Shown in pieces: positions 35,052-43,440 of a stretch of 57,951 nucleotides of DNA. Source of the stretch: Cellulomonas rhizosphaerae (GTDB taxonomy: Bacteria > Actinomycetota > Actinomycetes > Actinomycetales > Cellulomonadaceae); assembly GCF_003470205.1 (NCBI RefSeq), contig NZ_QWKP01000212.1, forward strand, positions 1 through 57,951, written 5' to 3'. A program made the position numbers and the translations under genes. How positions within the stretch are numbered: position 1 is the stretch's first letter; each line of letters begins with the position of its first letter. The notes below the pieces were generated by a model. It had not been told where the DNA came from and did no database searches. It saw only the letters and a program-made list of their open reading frames with translations.

Positions 35052-35528
35052 TCACCCGAGCCGGGTGTTCGCGCCGCCCTTGGCCGCGAGCTCGAGGGCC
35101 GCGTCGTGCAGCCCGGTGAGCTCGTCGGCGAAGCCGGCTCCGGCCCAGATGCCCGCGCTCGCCTCGAGCCCGACGGCGAACCCGAGGTTGTAGTCGCCCC
35201 AGAAGTCGTCGGCGTAGCCGCCACGGATCGGCGGCCACGGTGCGGGCGGCCAGGTGAACGGCGGACGCTTGGGCGGGGTGCCGCACCAGTCGTCGACGTC
35301 GATCGAGTACCGGCTGCCGGAGCGCTCGGCGATCAGCGCGCCGCGCACGAGCTCGCCGGCGGCGGCGAACCCGGTGCTGATGGCGGCGGGTGGGAGCGGC
35401 TGCGGGTTGAGCTCCGCCGCCGCGAGTCGGCCCTTGAACTTGTAGGGACCGTAAGGGTTGCCCAGGAGCTCGAAGATCTCCGGGTGCATGCGGCCGATCA
35501 GGTAGATCGCCGTCGTCGTCAACGCCAT
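35052..35528 (-). CDS. Hypothetical protein with LNPQPLPP motif
   Basis: 158 residues, no signal peptide or membrane helix. The conspicuous AELNPQPLPPAAI near residue 38 is a motif seen in scattered bacterial proteins of unknown role. A Pro/Trp-rich middle (PPFTWPPAPWPPI) and an Ala/Gly helical end follow. It is preceded by an 18-base palindrome and a terminator hairpin. Confidence 0.65.
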   Translation of the reverse strand: MALTTTAIYLIGRMHPEIFELLGNPYGPYKFKGRLAAAELNPQPLPPAAISTGFAAAGELVRGALIAERSGSRYSIDVDDWCGTPPKRPPFTWPPAPWPPIRGGYADDFWGDYNLGFAVGLEASAGIWAGAGFADELTGLHDAALELAAKGGANTRLG

Positions 35529-35587
35529 CGTTGCCTCCTCGTGTCGTCACCACAGGGCGCGGACTGCGTCCCGTGGTGGAGGAGGTC

Positions 35588-35605
35588 ATCACCCGTTCGG
35601 GTGAT
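35588..35605. promoter_or_regulatory. 18-base palindrome upstream of the LNPQPLPP gene
   Basis: ATCACCCG-TT-CGGGTGAT is a perfect dyad 60 bases before the minus-strand gene start. It could be an operator or a short hairpin. No known regulator site was recognised. Confidence 0.45.
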
Positions 35606-35606
35606 A

Positions 35607-35634
35607 CGCGCGGGGAGGCTGAAACCCCCGCGCG
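35607..35634 (-). terminator. Terminator hairpin after the desaturase
   Basis: CGCGCGGGG (35607) and CCCCGCGCG (35626) form a 9-bp stem with a 10-base loop shortly after the desaturase stop. Confidence 0.6.
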
Positions 35635-35643
35635 CGCGTCGGG

Positions 35644-36711
35644 TCAGGCCCGGTAGAGCGCGGTGATGGGGCAGGAGAACAGGTCGCGGTCCGGGTGCCC
35701 GACGGTGTTGAGGTGCCGCACGATGATCGCGTAGGACTTCGGCAGCGAGACGGCCATGTACGGGATGTTGTGCTTCTCGCAGTAGGCCTTGACGATCGGC
35801 TGCGCGCGGCGCAACGTCACGCGCGGCATCGACGGGAACAGGTGGTGCTCGACCTGGTGGTTGAGCCCGCCCATGAGGACGTCGACCCAGCGGCCACCGC
35901 GAATGTTGCGGCTGGTGAGCACCTGGCGGCGCAGGAAGTCGACGCGCGCGTCCTTGGGCAGCAGCGGCATGCCCTTGTGGTTGGGCGCGAACGAGGCGCC
36001 CATGTAGAAGCCGAACATCCCGAGCTGGATCGCGAAGAACGCCAGGCCCTTGGCCGGCGACATCACGGCGAAGACGAGCGCGAGCGCGCCGATGAGGCGG
36101 ACGCCGATCATGGTGGCCTCGACGGCGCGGTGCTCGAGCGGGTCCTTGTTGATCAGGCGCTTGATCGCCGAGACGTGCAGGTCCAGGCCCTCGAGCAGCA
36201 GCAGGGGGAAGAAGAACCAGCCCTGGTGGGCCAGGTACCAGCGGCCGATCGGTGACGTGCGCGCGGCGGCCTTCTCGGGCGTCAGGGACAGAGCCTCGAG
36301 CTCGATGTCCGGGTCCGCGCCGATCTGGTTGGGCTTGGCGTGGTGGCGCGTGTGCTTGTGCTGCCACCAGCCGTAGGAGAGGCCGACGAACAGGTCCGCG
36401 AGGACCAGCGACGTCCAGGTGTTCGCCTTGCCGGAGTTCCAGATCTGGCGGTGCGCGGCGTCGTGGCCGAGGAACGCGATCTGGGTCAGCACCACTGCGG
36501 CGCCTGCGGCGACGAGCAGCTGCCACCAGGAGTCGCCGACCAGGACGATCGTCGTGATGAGCGCGCCCATCGCGACGACGGCGCCGGCGATGCGGGCGGT
36601 GTAGTGGCCGGGACGGCGGCGCATGAGGCCCGCGGCCTGCACGGCCTTCGTCAGCTCGGTGAAGTCGCTGACCGCGCGCTCGCGCGGCCGCATAGAGGTG
36701 TCTGTCGACAT
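35644..36711 (-). CDS. Membrane fatty acid desaturase (acyl-CoA/linoleoyl type)
   Basis: 355 residues from ATG 36711 with an AGGACGG site. Three His boxes hold the di-iron centre: HDAAH (83-87), HKHTRHH (118-124) and HQVEHH near 297. Helix pairs separate them. The HxxHH third box fits the acyl-CoA/acyl-lipid front-end or delta-9/12 group. It introduces double bases into membrane lipids (double bonds) using a reductase encoded elsewhere. It lies beside a cold-shock gene, in keeping with membrane fluidity control in the cold. The open frame upstream of 36711 lacks a ribosome site. Confidence 0.9.
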   Translation of the reverse strand: MSTDTSMRPRERAVSDFTELTKAVQAAGLMRRRPGHYTARIAGAVVAMGALITTIVLVGDSWWQLLVAAGAAVVLTQIAFLGHDAAHRQIWNSGKANTWTSLVLADLFVGLSYGWWQHKHTRHHAKPNQIGADPDIELEALSLTPEKAAARTSPIGRWYLAHQGWFFFPLLLLEGLDLHVSAIKRLINKDPLEHRAVEATMIGVRLIGALALVFAVMSPAKGLAFFAIQLGMFGFYMGASFAPNHKGMPLLPKDARVDFLRRQVLTSRNIRGGRWVDVLMGGLNHQVEHHLFPSMPRVTLRRAQPIVKAYCEKHNIPYMAVSLPKSYAIIVRHLNTVGHPDRDLFSCPITALYRA

Positions 36712-36832
36712 GGCGTCCGTCCTGTCTGTCCGTCGGTGGGCATGGCGGGCGGGGGCGATGCCGAGGGGAGCGGCTTCTGGTCCGACGATGCGTGGAAGGA
36801 ACGAGCGGCGAGTTCGACCAGTTCCCAGGTGC

Positions 36833-36872
36833 AGCAAAGCCCCCGACCGGAGACCCGGTCGGGGGCTTTGCT
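36833..36872 (-). terminator. Terminator of the cold-shock gene
   Basis: A perfect stem of about 18 bp (AGCAAAGCCCCCGACCGG and its complement) with an AGAC loop, 16 bases past the cspA stop on the minus strand. Confidence 0.85.
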
Positions 36873-36888
36873 CAGCTGATCGCGAGGA

Positions 36889-37092
36889 TCAGAGGGGCGA
36901 AACGTTCGAGGCCTGGGGACCCTTGGGGCCCTGGGTCGTCTCGAACTCGACCTTCTGGTTCTCCTCGAGCGTGCGGTAGCCGCTGGAGGTGATCGCGGAG
37001 TAGTGCACGAAGACGTCGGTTCCGCCGTCCTCGGGCGCGATGAAGCCGAAGCCCTTCTCGGCGTTGAACCACTTCACGGTGCCGGTGGCCAT
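36889..37092 (-). CDS. cspA: Cold-shock protein
   Basis: 67 residues: [18 protein letters not shown], then DVFVHYSAI and a Gln/Pro-rich end. RNP1 (KGFGFI) and RNP2 (VFVHY) are intact, so it should bind single-stranded RNA and DNA as an RNA chaperone. The 240 bases before it are shared with the divergent sigma-factor gene and are more AT-rich than average. A long cold-shock leader is likely, but no cold box could be proven. Confidence 0.95.
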   Translation of the reverse strand: MATGTVKWFNAEKGFGFIAPEDGGTDVFVHYSAITSSGYRTLEENQKVEFETTQGPKGPQASNVSPL

Positions 37093-37336
37093 GTCGTTCT
37101 CTTCTCTGTCGTACGGTCGGACAACCCCCGACAAACTGGCCGGGGACCGGTGATCACGGTGGTCGTCGTCCGTCCCGAGCGAGCTCGAGAACGTTGGTGC
37201 CACGCCCACCAGGGTGAGCGCGGCGGTCATGACAATCGATGCACTGCGACTACGGTGCCCTACGGTACGGCACAACAGGTGCGAAAGTCTCCCCTTTCCT
37301 GTCAACCAATCCACGTTCTGGGACGTGTCATCAGGT

Positions 37337-37930
37337 ATGACGGTCCTCATGGGAGAGCTCGACGGGCAGGCGCATGCCGCCGAGGCGCCCGTCGACGACC
37401 CCGCCGTCCCCCTCGATCCGCGGGCCCTTGGCGACCGCGACGCCGAGTTCACGGCCTTCGCGACGACCGCGCAGGCCGAGCTGGGGCGCATGGCCTGGCT
37501 CCTGACGGGCGACGTCCACCTCGCCGCCGAGCTCGTCCAGACGGCTCTCGTGCGCACCTATACCGCCTGGCCACGGGCGCGTGCCGGTGATCCGCTCGCC
37601 TACGCCCGCCGGGTGCTGGCCAACGCCCGGATCGACCTGTGGCGTCGTCGCCGCCGTGAGGTGCTCGTCGCGCCCGACGACGTGCCGCACCAGGCGACCG
37701 CGGACGCCGGTGCGACCGTCGAGCACCGCGACGAGCTCGTCCGCGCGCTCGCCGAGCTCAGCCCGCAGCAGCGCCGCGTCGTCGTGCTGCGCTACCTCGT
37801 CGGGCTCTCGGAACGTGAGGTAGCCGACGATCTCGGGGTCAGTGCCGGCACCGTCAAGACCCAGGCCTCGCGCGGGCTGCACCGCCTGCGCGCGTCGCTG
37901 GGCGAGCTGCCGGGAGAGTCCGGTGACTGA
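37337..37930 (+). CDS. ECF sigma factor, SigE-like actinobacterial group
   Basis: About 197 residues. Sigma-70 region 2 ([35 protein letters not shown]) and region 4 ([20 protein letters not shown], then [12 protein letters not shown]) are clear. ATG 37337 is preferred; ATG 37349 and in-frame codons upstream to 37214 are possible. CACGT-N6-ACGTG (37312-37327) stands just before the start. The stop overlaps the next gene's GTG by 8 bases, so sigma factor and partner are coupled. Confidence 0.9.
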   Translation: MTVLMGELDGQAHAAEAPVDDPAVPLDPRALGDRDAEFTAFATTAQAELGRMAWLLTGDVHLAAELVQTALVRTYTAWPRARAGDPLAYARRVLANARIDLWRRRRREVLVAPDDVPHQATADAGATVEHRDELVRALAELSPQQRRVVVLRYLVGLSEREVADDLGVSAGTVKTQASRGLHRLRASLGELPGESGD

Positions 37931-38555
37931 GCCGATGGACGACGAGGCCTGGATCGACGCGCTGCGCTCGCGCAGCGCGGACGTCGCACCGCCCGTGCCC
38001 GTCGACGTGCCGCTCGCGCTGCGCCGCGGGCGTCGTCGGCGCGCCGTGCGCGGCGTGGCCGTGGGCGGGGGAGCGCTCGTGGCGGCGTGCGGGGTGGTGG
38101 TGGTCGCCGTGGCCGCGATTCCGAGTCTGCTGGGGGGACTCGGAGGCGCGAGCTCGGCGGACAGTGCGAGCGATGCGGGCGCGCCCATGCCGACCGCTGC
38201 CGCGGACGGTGCGGCTGCCGGGGGCAGCGCAAGCCTGACGGCACCCGAGCTCGCCACCGCGGTCGCCGATGGGTCGCTCGGCGCGGACCCGGTCCTCGTC
38301 GTCCAGTCGGGGGTGCCCTCGTCGACGCCGTTCCTCGCGGCGATCCGCCCGGGGACCGAGGAGTCGTCGATCCCGAACGCCTCGGGGACCTACCCCGCCG
38401 AGAAGTGGGCCGGGTTCATGCGCCCGTGCCTCGCGCAGGTGGGCTGGGAGGTCGACGCGACGGGCGACGGCTGGACCGTGGAGGTCGCGCCCTCCCGGGC
38501 GCAGGACTACCTCGACGCGCTGGCCGGCTGCGTGGAGCAGTACCCGGTCGACTGA
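37923..38555 (+). CDS. Membrane protein coupled to the sigma factor (candidate anti-sigma partner)
   Basis: 210 residues from GTG 37923. A cytosolic N-terminus of about 35 residues (DDEAWIDALRSRSADVAPPV), an Arg-rich stop (RRGRRRRAVRG), one helix, then an Ala/Ser-rich exported part with two Cys (RPCLAQ, GCVEQ). This topology matches anti-sigma factors, but no zinc HxxxCxxC motif is present. It overlaps the sigma gene, so a regulatory role is inferred from position. Confidence 0.72.
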   Translation: MTEPMDDEAWIDALRSRSADVAPPVPVDVPLALRRGRRRRAVRGVAVGGGALVAACGVVVVAVAAIPSLLGGLGGASSADSASDAGAPMPTAAADGAAAGGSASLTAPELATAVADGSLGADPVLVVQSGVPSSTPFLAAIRPGTEESSIPNASGTYPAEKWAGFMRPCLAQVGWEVDATGDGWTVEVAPSRAQDYLDALAGCVEQYPVD

Positions 38556-38566
38556 GGGCGGCAACG

Positions 38567-38607
38567 ACACAGGCCCACGCCGCAGTGGATGCGGCGTGGG
38601 CCTGTGT
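38567..38607. terminator. Terminator between sigma operon and metalloprotease
   Basis: A perfect 18-bp stem (38567-38584 with 38590-38607) with a GTGGA loop between two convergent genes. Confidence 0.85.
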
Positions 38608-38620
38608 GGATGTGCGAGGA

Positions 38621-40981
38621 CTACGACAGGCGCGTGAACGCGTCGACGCCGACCTTCTTCGAGGTGAGGTTCACGATCTTGATCGTGTGCGTGCCGGCCT
38701 TGCTCCACGTCTTGGTGAAGACCTGCTGCGCGTAGGTGGTCTTCTTCGCGGACAGGTTCACGACGGCGACCTTCTTGCCGTCGACGTAGACCGCCGCCTT
38801 GCCGCGGTCCTTGCCCTTGGTCGCGACCCAGCCGATGCTGCGGGCCTTGACCTTGTAGGTGACGTACGCCTTCTTCTTCTTGGTGACCTGCTCGGTCCCG
38901 CCGAGGGCCTTCTTCGCCTTCGTCGCGGTCCAGGTGCCGTGGTAACCCTTGCGCTTGGACTGCTTGTCGAGCGTGGCCCTCGTGCTCTTGCTCGTTACGA
39001 CAGGCGTGAACGTGCCCCAGCAGTCCATTGCCTGAGCCTGGAAGTATGTCGACTTGCCAACGCCGAGGCGGAGGCCGATGGACTTCGGCGGGCTCGCGGC
39101 GAGCTTGCGGAGGCCCCGGTTCGAGGCAATCTGGCTTTGAGTGATCCCGCACTCGTCCTTCGCGGCCCAGGTCACCCTCGCAGGCGCGGACTTTGTGCTG
39201 ACGGTGCCGACCGTGAGATACGTGTACGGCTTCACGGTGATCTTCGGCTTGGCTCCTGAATCGAGGAGGATGACGCTCGCCTCACTCGTCTTGGTATTTC
39301 CCCAGATATCCGTGACCACGAGGCGCCAGGTGTGGCGACCGTACTTCAATCCGCCGGCGCGCAGAGGTGCGTAAGGCGCAGGTGCCGCGTACGTCGCACG
39401 GTTCTTTCCGTCGACCTGAAGGGCGACTGACCTGACGGCAGAGTCGGCATCGTCCACTCCCCAGGCCACGCTGAGGGTGCTGGACTTGATGACATCCGTG
39501 CCGTTGGCGTACTCCTTGTATCCCGTTGCCAGGCCCTGCGTGCCGATCGAGGGTGCCGTCGAGTCCGCTCGCCGGGTGATCGTGACGTTCGCCGCCGCCG
39601 CCGACATCGAGTTGACCTTGATCTTGAGCCCGCCATCACCACTCACCGGGATGTCCTGACCGACAGGGAGCGCGGCCTGGCCGGTCGGGCGCTGGAAGAA
39701 GATCGCAGCGTCCTTCGCACTGCTGACGCGGTCGCGGAACCTGACGACAACGCCCGAGCCCGCTGCAGGAATCGGCTTGCCCGTCGAGAGGAAGACGTAG
39801 CCGTTCGCACTGTTGATCCAGCTGTCGAGCCCTGTCGCGGCGCGGTACTCGAGCGTGAATGTGCGGGTGCCCCACGGGATCGTGACCAACCGCTTCCCAG
39901 AGCGCCCGGCCACAGGTTTGATCGTGACGGTCGTGCTCACTGACGAGACGACCTGCTTCTCATTCGCCGCGAGAAGGCCGAGCCGATCGAGATTCGCGGA
40001 GGACATGAACCCCGTCGCCGTGTCGTTGACCGGGGCGTAGGTCGAGTTCCCCATCACGTCCCACGGGTCGCCATACTCACGATGGCACGGGCTGAACGGG
40101 GCGGCGGTCTTCGGGGTGGTGAGGGCGCAGGACGCAGAGAGTTCGTCTGAGTGCGTCAGTCCAAGGTTGTGCCCGAACTCGTGCGCGACGACCGAGTTCG
40201 CAAAGCTGCCAGGGCCGAAGAGCCAGATGTGTTCTCGAGAATCGACATCGGGGCCGACCGATCCGTAGCCCGTGTACGAGCAGCCGCTGATGGCGGGAAC
40301 CAGGATGACGACGTGCTCGTAGCGCGTCTTGGGCAGTGCTTGGTAGAGCGACGCCACCGCGGCGTCGATCTTGTACGCACCGCAGGCGTCGTCCTTCGCG
40401 GTCGGAGTGAACTTCAGGTGCTGCAGCGGAAGCACCGATCGGGTGGTCGCCCGGATTCGCCCGTTGCTGACCTGGTCGTAGTACGCGTCCAGACGGCTGA
40501 CGGTGGCCGGGATCTTCGACGTGTCCGGTGCTGCCGCGGTGCTCCAGGTCACCGGAATGAACGTGAGGTTGTGCTGGGTCGACGCAATGCCCGATGCCGT
40601 GGCCGCCGAGAAGGACGTTTCGGTCGACGGCGGGTCGTCAGTGGCGCCCATGTCACCAGCTGGCGCGACATCCTGAACCTCGCCAGCAGCGCTCGTCGTC
40701 AGTGTGACGGCGGTGCCAGACTCGATGCCGGTCGCGAGTGCGGACGGAACGTCGACCACGCCGTGATCGGTGCTGACCTGTGCGGTCGTCAACGGCTTGC
40801 CGCCATCGAAGTCATCGGCGACACGGATGTGGAGTGTGCCGGTCGTCGTCGCATCTCCCGTGGCACCGGTAGCCGCGCTCGGTACTGGCATCGGCACATT
40901 CGGCGCCGCAGCAGCCGCGCCCGCCGGGAGGAGGCTCAGGCACGTGAGTGCGGCGATGGATAGGGCGATGCGTCGTGGCAC
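38621..40981 (-). CDS. Secreted metzincin metalloprotease (gametolysin/reprolysin-like)
   Basis: 786 residues from GTG 40981, preceded by AGGGGGA. Signal peptide (RRIALSIAALTCLSLLPAGA), a propeptide-like region, then the catalytic domain with HEFGHNLGLTH (267-277) and a Met-turn DVMGN, the HExxHxxGxxH metzincin layout. The WDVMG form resembles peptidase M11. C-terminal beta-sandwich domains follow, ending in a Lys-rich domain (VYVDGKKVAVVNL). The middle (about 39000-40700) is much poorer in GC than its ends and the neighbouring genes, which suggests transfer or domain shuffling. Confidence 0.88.
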   Translation of the reverse strand: MPRRIALSIAALTCLSLLPAGAAAAAPNVPMPVPSAATGATGDATTTGTLHIRVADDFDGGKPLTTAQVSTDHGVVDVPSALATGIESGTAVTLTTSAAGEVQDVAPAGDMGATDDPPSTETSFSAATASGIASTQHNLTFIPVTWSTAAAPDTSKIPATVSRLDAYYDQVSNGRIRATTRSVLPLQHLKFTPTAKDDACGAYKIDAAVASLYQALPKTRYEHVVILVPAISGCSYTGYGSVGPDVDSREHIWLFGPGSFANSVVAHEFGHNLGLTHSDELSASCALTTPKTAAPFSPCHREYGDPWDVMGNSTYAPVNDTATGFMSSANLDRLGLLAANEKQVVSSVSTTVTIKPVAGRSGKRLVTIPWGTRTFTLEYRAATGLDSWINSANGYVFLSTGKPIPAAGSGVVVRFRDRVSSAKDAAIFFQRPTGQAALPVGQDIPVSGDGGLKIKVNSMSAAAANVTITRRADSTAPSIGTQGLATGYKEYANGTDVIKSSTLSVAWGVDDADSAVRSVALQVDGKNRATYAAPAPYAPLRAGGLKYGRHTWRLVVTDIWGNTKTSEASVILLDSGAKPKITVKPYTYLTVGTVSTKSAPARVTWAAKDECGITQSQIASNRGLRKLAASPPKSIGLRLGVGKSTYFQAQAMDCWGTFTPVVTSKSTRATLDKQSKRKGYHGTWTATKAKKALGGTEQVTKKKKAYVTYKVKARSIGWVATKGKDRGKAAVYVDGKKVAVVNLSAKKTTYAQQVFTKTWSKAGTHTIKIVNLTSKKVGVDAFTRLS

Positions 40982-41175
40982 GGGGTCCCCCTGCAAAGTT
41001 CGGCAGGGGCGGGTTTGCCGGCCCCCGTCGTCGGTCGACCGACGGACGGAGGATACCGGCGCGAAGCGGGCGGAATCCTGTTGCCCAGGCGATTCCACCC
41101 GTTTGCCCCGGGATACCAGTTCAGGCAGCGGTGTGCTCCGGTCTACGGCGCCCGAAGGTGTAGGTTCGCACCTGC

Positions 41176-41290
41176 CAACGCCGGGGAGCTCGGGACAGCC
41201 GGGCTGAGAGGACGCGCCGCGACACGACACGTGTCAGCGCGCGTCGACCCGAGAACCTGAACTGGGTAATGCCAGCGGAGGGAAGCGCGA
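41176..41290 (+). ncRNA. TPP riboswitch (thi box)
   Basis: The conserved thi-box blocks are in order: CCGGGGAGC at 41180, GGCTGAGAGG at 41202, GACCCGAGAACCTGA around 41246 and CTGGGTAATGCCAGCGGAGG at 41263. They end about 100 bases before the first gene of a thiamine-type ABC importer. Binding of thiamine pyrophosphate should lower expression. Ends are approximate, as the P1 helix is short here. The 190 bases upstream to 40982 must hold two divergent promoters; no clear boxes were seen. Confidence 0.93.
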
Positions 41291-41388
41291 TCGTGCGCGG
41301 CGTCGGCGGTCGTCGACGTCCGGCGCCGTCCCTCGCTGCGTGTGCTCGGCCGTCCACTGGTGTACCCCGGACCACCCGGAGGAACACC

Positions 41389-41682
41389 GTGCTCGCACAG
41401 ATCCAGGTCTCGCCTCGTCCCAGTGGGACCGACGACGACCGCTACGCCTACGTCGATGCCGCCATCGCCGTCATCCAGCGCTCCGGCCTGACCTACGAGG
41501 TCGGCGCCATGGGCACCACCATCGAGGGCACGCCCGACCAGCTCTGGCCGCTCCTGCGCGCCGTCCACGAGGCCACCACCGCCGCCGGCGCGGTCGGGGT
41601 CAGCTCCCTGATCAAGGTCGCGCAGACGAGCGCCGACGACGGTCCCGGCATCCAGGACCTGGTCGGCAAGTTCCGGGCGTGA
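41389..41682 (+). CDS. Thiamine/pyrimidine-binding protein, MTH1187/YkoF-like (DUF77)
   Basis: 97 residues with GTG 41389 behind GGAGGA. The fold is the small ferredoxin-like thiamine-binding domain (LAQIQVSPRPSG, AIAVIQRSGLTYEVGAMGTT, ALWPLLR-type helix). It is the first gene under the TPP riboswitch, overlapping the permease start (GTGA). It probably buffers or delivers thiamine or its pyrimidine part in the cytosol. Confidence 0.85.
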   Translation: MLAQIQVSPRPSGTDDDRYAYVDAAIAVIQRSGLTYEVGAMGTTIEGTPDQLWPLLRAVHEATTAAGAVGVSSLIKVAQTSADDGPGIQDLVGKFRA

Positions 41683-42428
41683 CACGCCGACGAGTCGTCG
41701 CGCCGCTGGTCGCGGCGGCCGTCCTCGTCGGCGCGTGGGAGGTCGGTGTGCGGGCCTCGGGCCTGCCGCCGTTCGTCCTGCCCGCGCCGTCGGAGGTCGC
41801 CGCGGCCGGGGTGCGCGTCGCGCCCCTGCTCGTCGGGCACGTCGCGACGACGCTCCAGGAGGCCGCCCTCGGGCTCGTCCTCGGGGCCGTCGTCGGGATG
41901 GTGCTCGCGGTCGTGATCGCCGCGTTCCCGGCCGTGGCCGACACCGTCTACCCGCTGGTCACGGTCACGCAGACCGTGCCGACCGTGGTGCTCGCGCCCC
42001 TGCTCATCCTCTGGGCGGGGTTCGGGCTGCTGCCCAAGGTGCTGCTCGTCGGGCTCACCGTGTTCTTCCCCGTGCTGGTCAGCGCGGTGACGGCGATGTC
42101 CGACGTCGACGGCGCGCACGTCGACATGGTCGCCGGGCTCGGCGGTCGGCGGTGGCACCAGTTCGCGCTGGTGCGGCTGCCGGCCGCGGTGCCGGGCGTG
42201 TTCGGCGGGCTGCGGGTCGCGACGACGTACGTCGTCGGGGCTGCCGTGGTCGCGGAGTACCTCGCCGGCACCAGCGGGCTGGGCGTCTTCATCCAGCGCT
42301 CGCGCAAGTCCTACGACGTCGACCAGATCCTCGTGGCCGTCGTCGTCATCGCCGTCCTCACCGGCGTCCTGTTCCTCGTCGTCGACGCGCTCGGCCGGCT
42401 GGCCACGCCGTGGCGTCGCACCGCCTAG
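41679..42428 (+). CDS. thiX: ABC permease of thiamine-precursor importer
   Basis: 249 residues from GTG 41679. Five or six helices and the EAA loop region of importer permeases (MVAGLGGRRWHQFALVRLPA). It belongs to the SsuC/TauC-like group used by ThiXYZ systems for hydroxymethylpyrimidine or formylaminopyrimidine uptake. Substrate class is inferred from the TPP riboswitch and the NMT1-type binding protein. Confidence 0.85.
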   Translation: MTRRRVVAPLVAAAVLVGAWEVGVRASGLPPFVLPAPSEVAAAGVRVAPLLVGHVATTLQEAALGLVLGAVVGMVLAVVIAAFPAVADTVYPLVTVTQTVPTVVLAPLLILWAGFGLLPKVLLVGLTVFFPVLVSAVTAMSDVDGAHVDMVAGLGGRRWHQFALVRLPAAVPGVFGGLRVATTYVVGAAVVAEYLAGTSGLGVFIQRSRKSYDVDQILVAVVVIAVLTGVLFLVVDALGRLATPWRRTA

Positions 42429-42435
42429 GAGACCC

Positions 42436-43440
42436 ATGCGTACCCGAGTCCTCGCCCTGTCCGCGGTCGTCGCGCTGCTCGCCTCGTGCAGCAGCGCCAC
42501 GGCGTCCTCGTCGTCCTCCTCGCCCGACGACGAGAAGACGCAGCATCTCGACGTCGTCCTCGACTGGACGCCGAACGCCAACCACTCCGGCCTCTACATC
42601 GCCCAGGCCCGCGGCTACCTCGCCGATGCGGGGCTCGACGTGACGATCGTCGAGCCCGGCGAGACCTCGGGCAGCCAGCTGGTCGCGGCCGGCAAGGCGG
42701 ACTTCGCCTACACGGTCGCCGAGTCGCTCGTCCCGGCGCGTGACCAGGGGGCCGACCTCGTCTCGGTCGCCACGGTCATCGAGCACAACACCTCGAGCCT
42801 CATCGCAATGCGCTCGTCGGGTATCACGCGCCCGCGGGACCTGGCCGGGCACAGCTACGGCACCTACGGCTCGGAGCTCGAGGAGGCCCTGATCAAGAAG
42901 CTCGTCGCGTGCGACGGCGGCGACCCGTCCGCCGTGACGTTCGCGCCGCTGGCGAGCGACGACTTCCGGATCGGGCTGACCCAGCACCAGTTCGACACGG
43001 CGTGGGTGTTCGACGCGTGGGACACGATCCGGCTGCGCGACGTGGACGGGCTGGACGTCACGACGATCCCGTTCATCGACCACACGGACTGCATCCCCGA
43101 CTGGTATACGCCGCTGATCGCGACCTCGCGGTCGCACCTGGACGAGGACCCGGCGATGGTGCGCGCCTTCCTCGCTGCGGTCGCGCACGGGTACCGCGAC
43201 GCGATGACCGACCCCTCCGCGGCCGTCCAGGCGCTGCACGCGGCCTCGCCCGAGCTCGACACCGACCTGCTCACCCGCAGCGCCGACTACCTCGCGACGC
43301 GCTACGCGTCGTCGCCCGAGGCGTGGGGTCATCAGTCGTCGTCCGTGTGGACGGACTTCGTGACGTTCCTGCAGGACAACGACCTGGCCGACGACGACCT
43401 CGACGTGGCCGCGGCGTGGACCGATGACTACCTCCCCTGA
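42436..43440 (+). CDS. thiY: NMT1/THI5-like substrate-binding lipoprotein
   Basis: 334 residues. A lipobox (ALLASC) marks a lipoprotein. The THI5/NMT1 fold is shown by VVLDWTPNANHSGLYIAQ and the GETSGSQLVAAGKADF segment, as in pyrimidine-binding ThiY. It should bind the thiamine pyrimidine precursor outside the cell and pass it to ThiX. Its last 17 bases overlap the ATPase gene. Confidence 0.9.
   Translation: MRTRVLALSAVVALLASCSSATASSSSSSPDDEKTQHLDVVLDWTPNANHSGLYIAQARGYLADAGLDVTIVEPGETSGSQLVAAGKADFAYTVAESLVPARDQGADLVSVATVIEHNTSSLIAMRSSGITRPRDLAGHSYGTYGSELEEALIKKLVACDGGDPSAVTFAPLASDDFRIGLTQHQFDTAWVFDAWDTIRLRDVDGLDVTTIPFIDHTDCIPDWYTPLIATSRSHLDEDPAMVRAFLAAVAHGYRDAMTDPSAAVQALHAASPELDTDLLTRSADYLATRYASSPEAWGHQSSSVWTDFVTFLQDNDLADDDLDVAAAWTDDYLP

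Noticed and set aside
41231-41388. Upstream ATG at 41269 as start of the thiamine-binding protein
   Set aside because: It lies inside the riboswitch and adds an Arg-rich tail; GTG 41389 follows GGAGGA.
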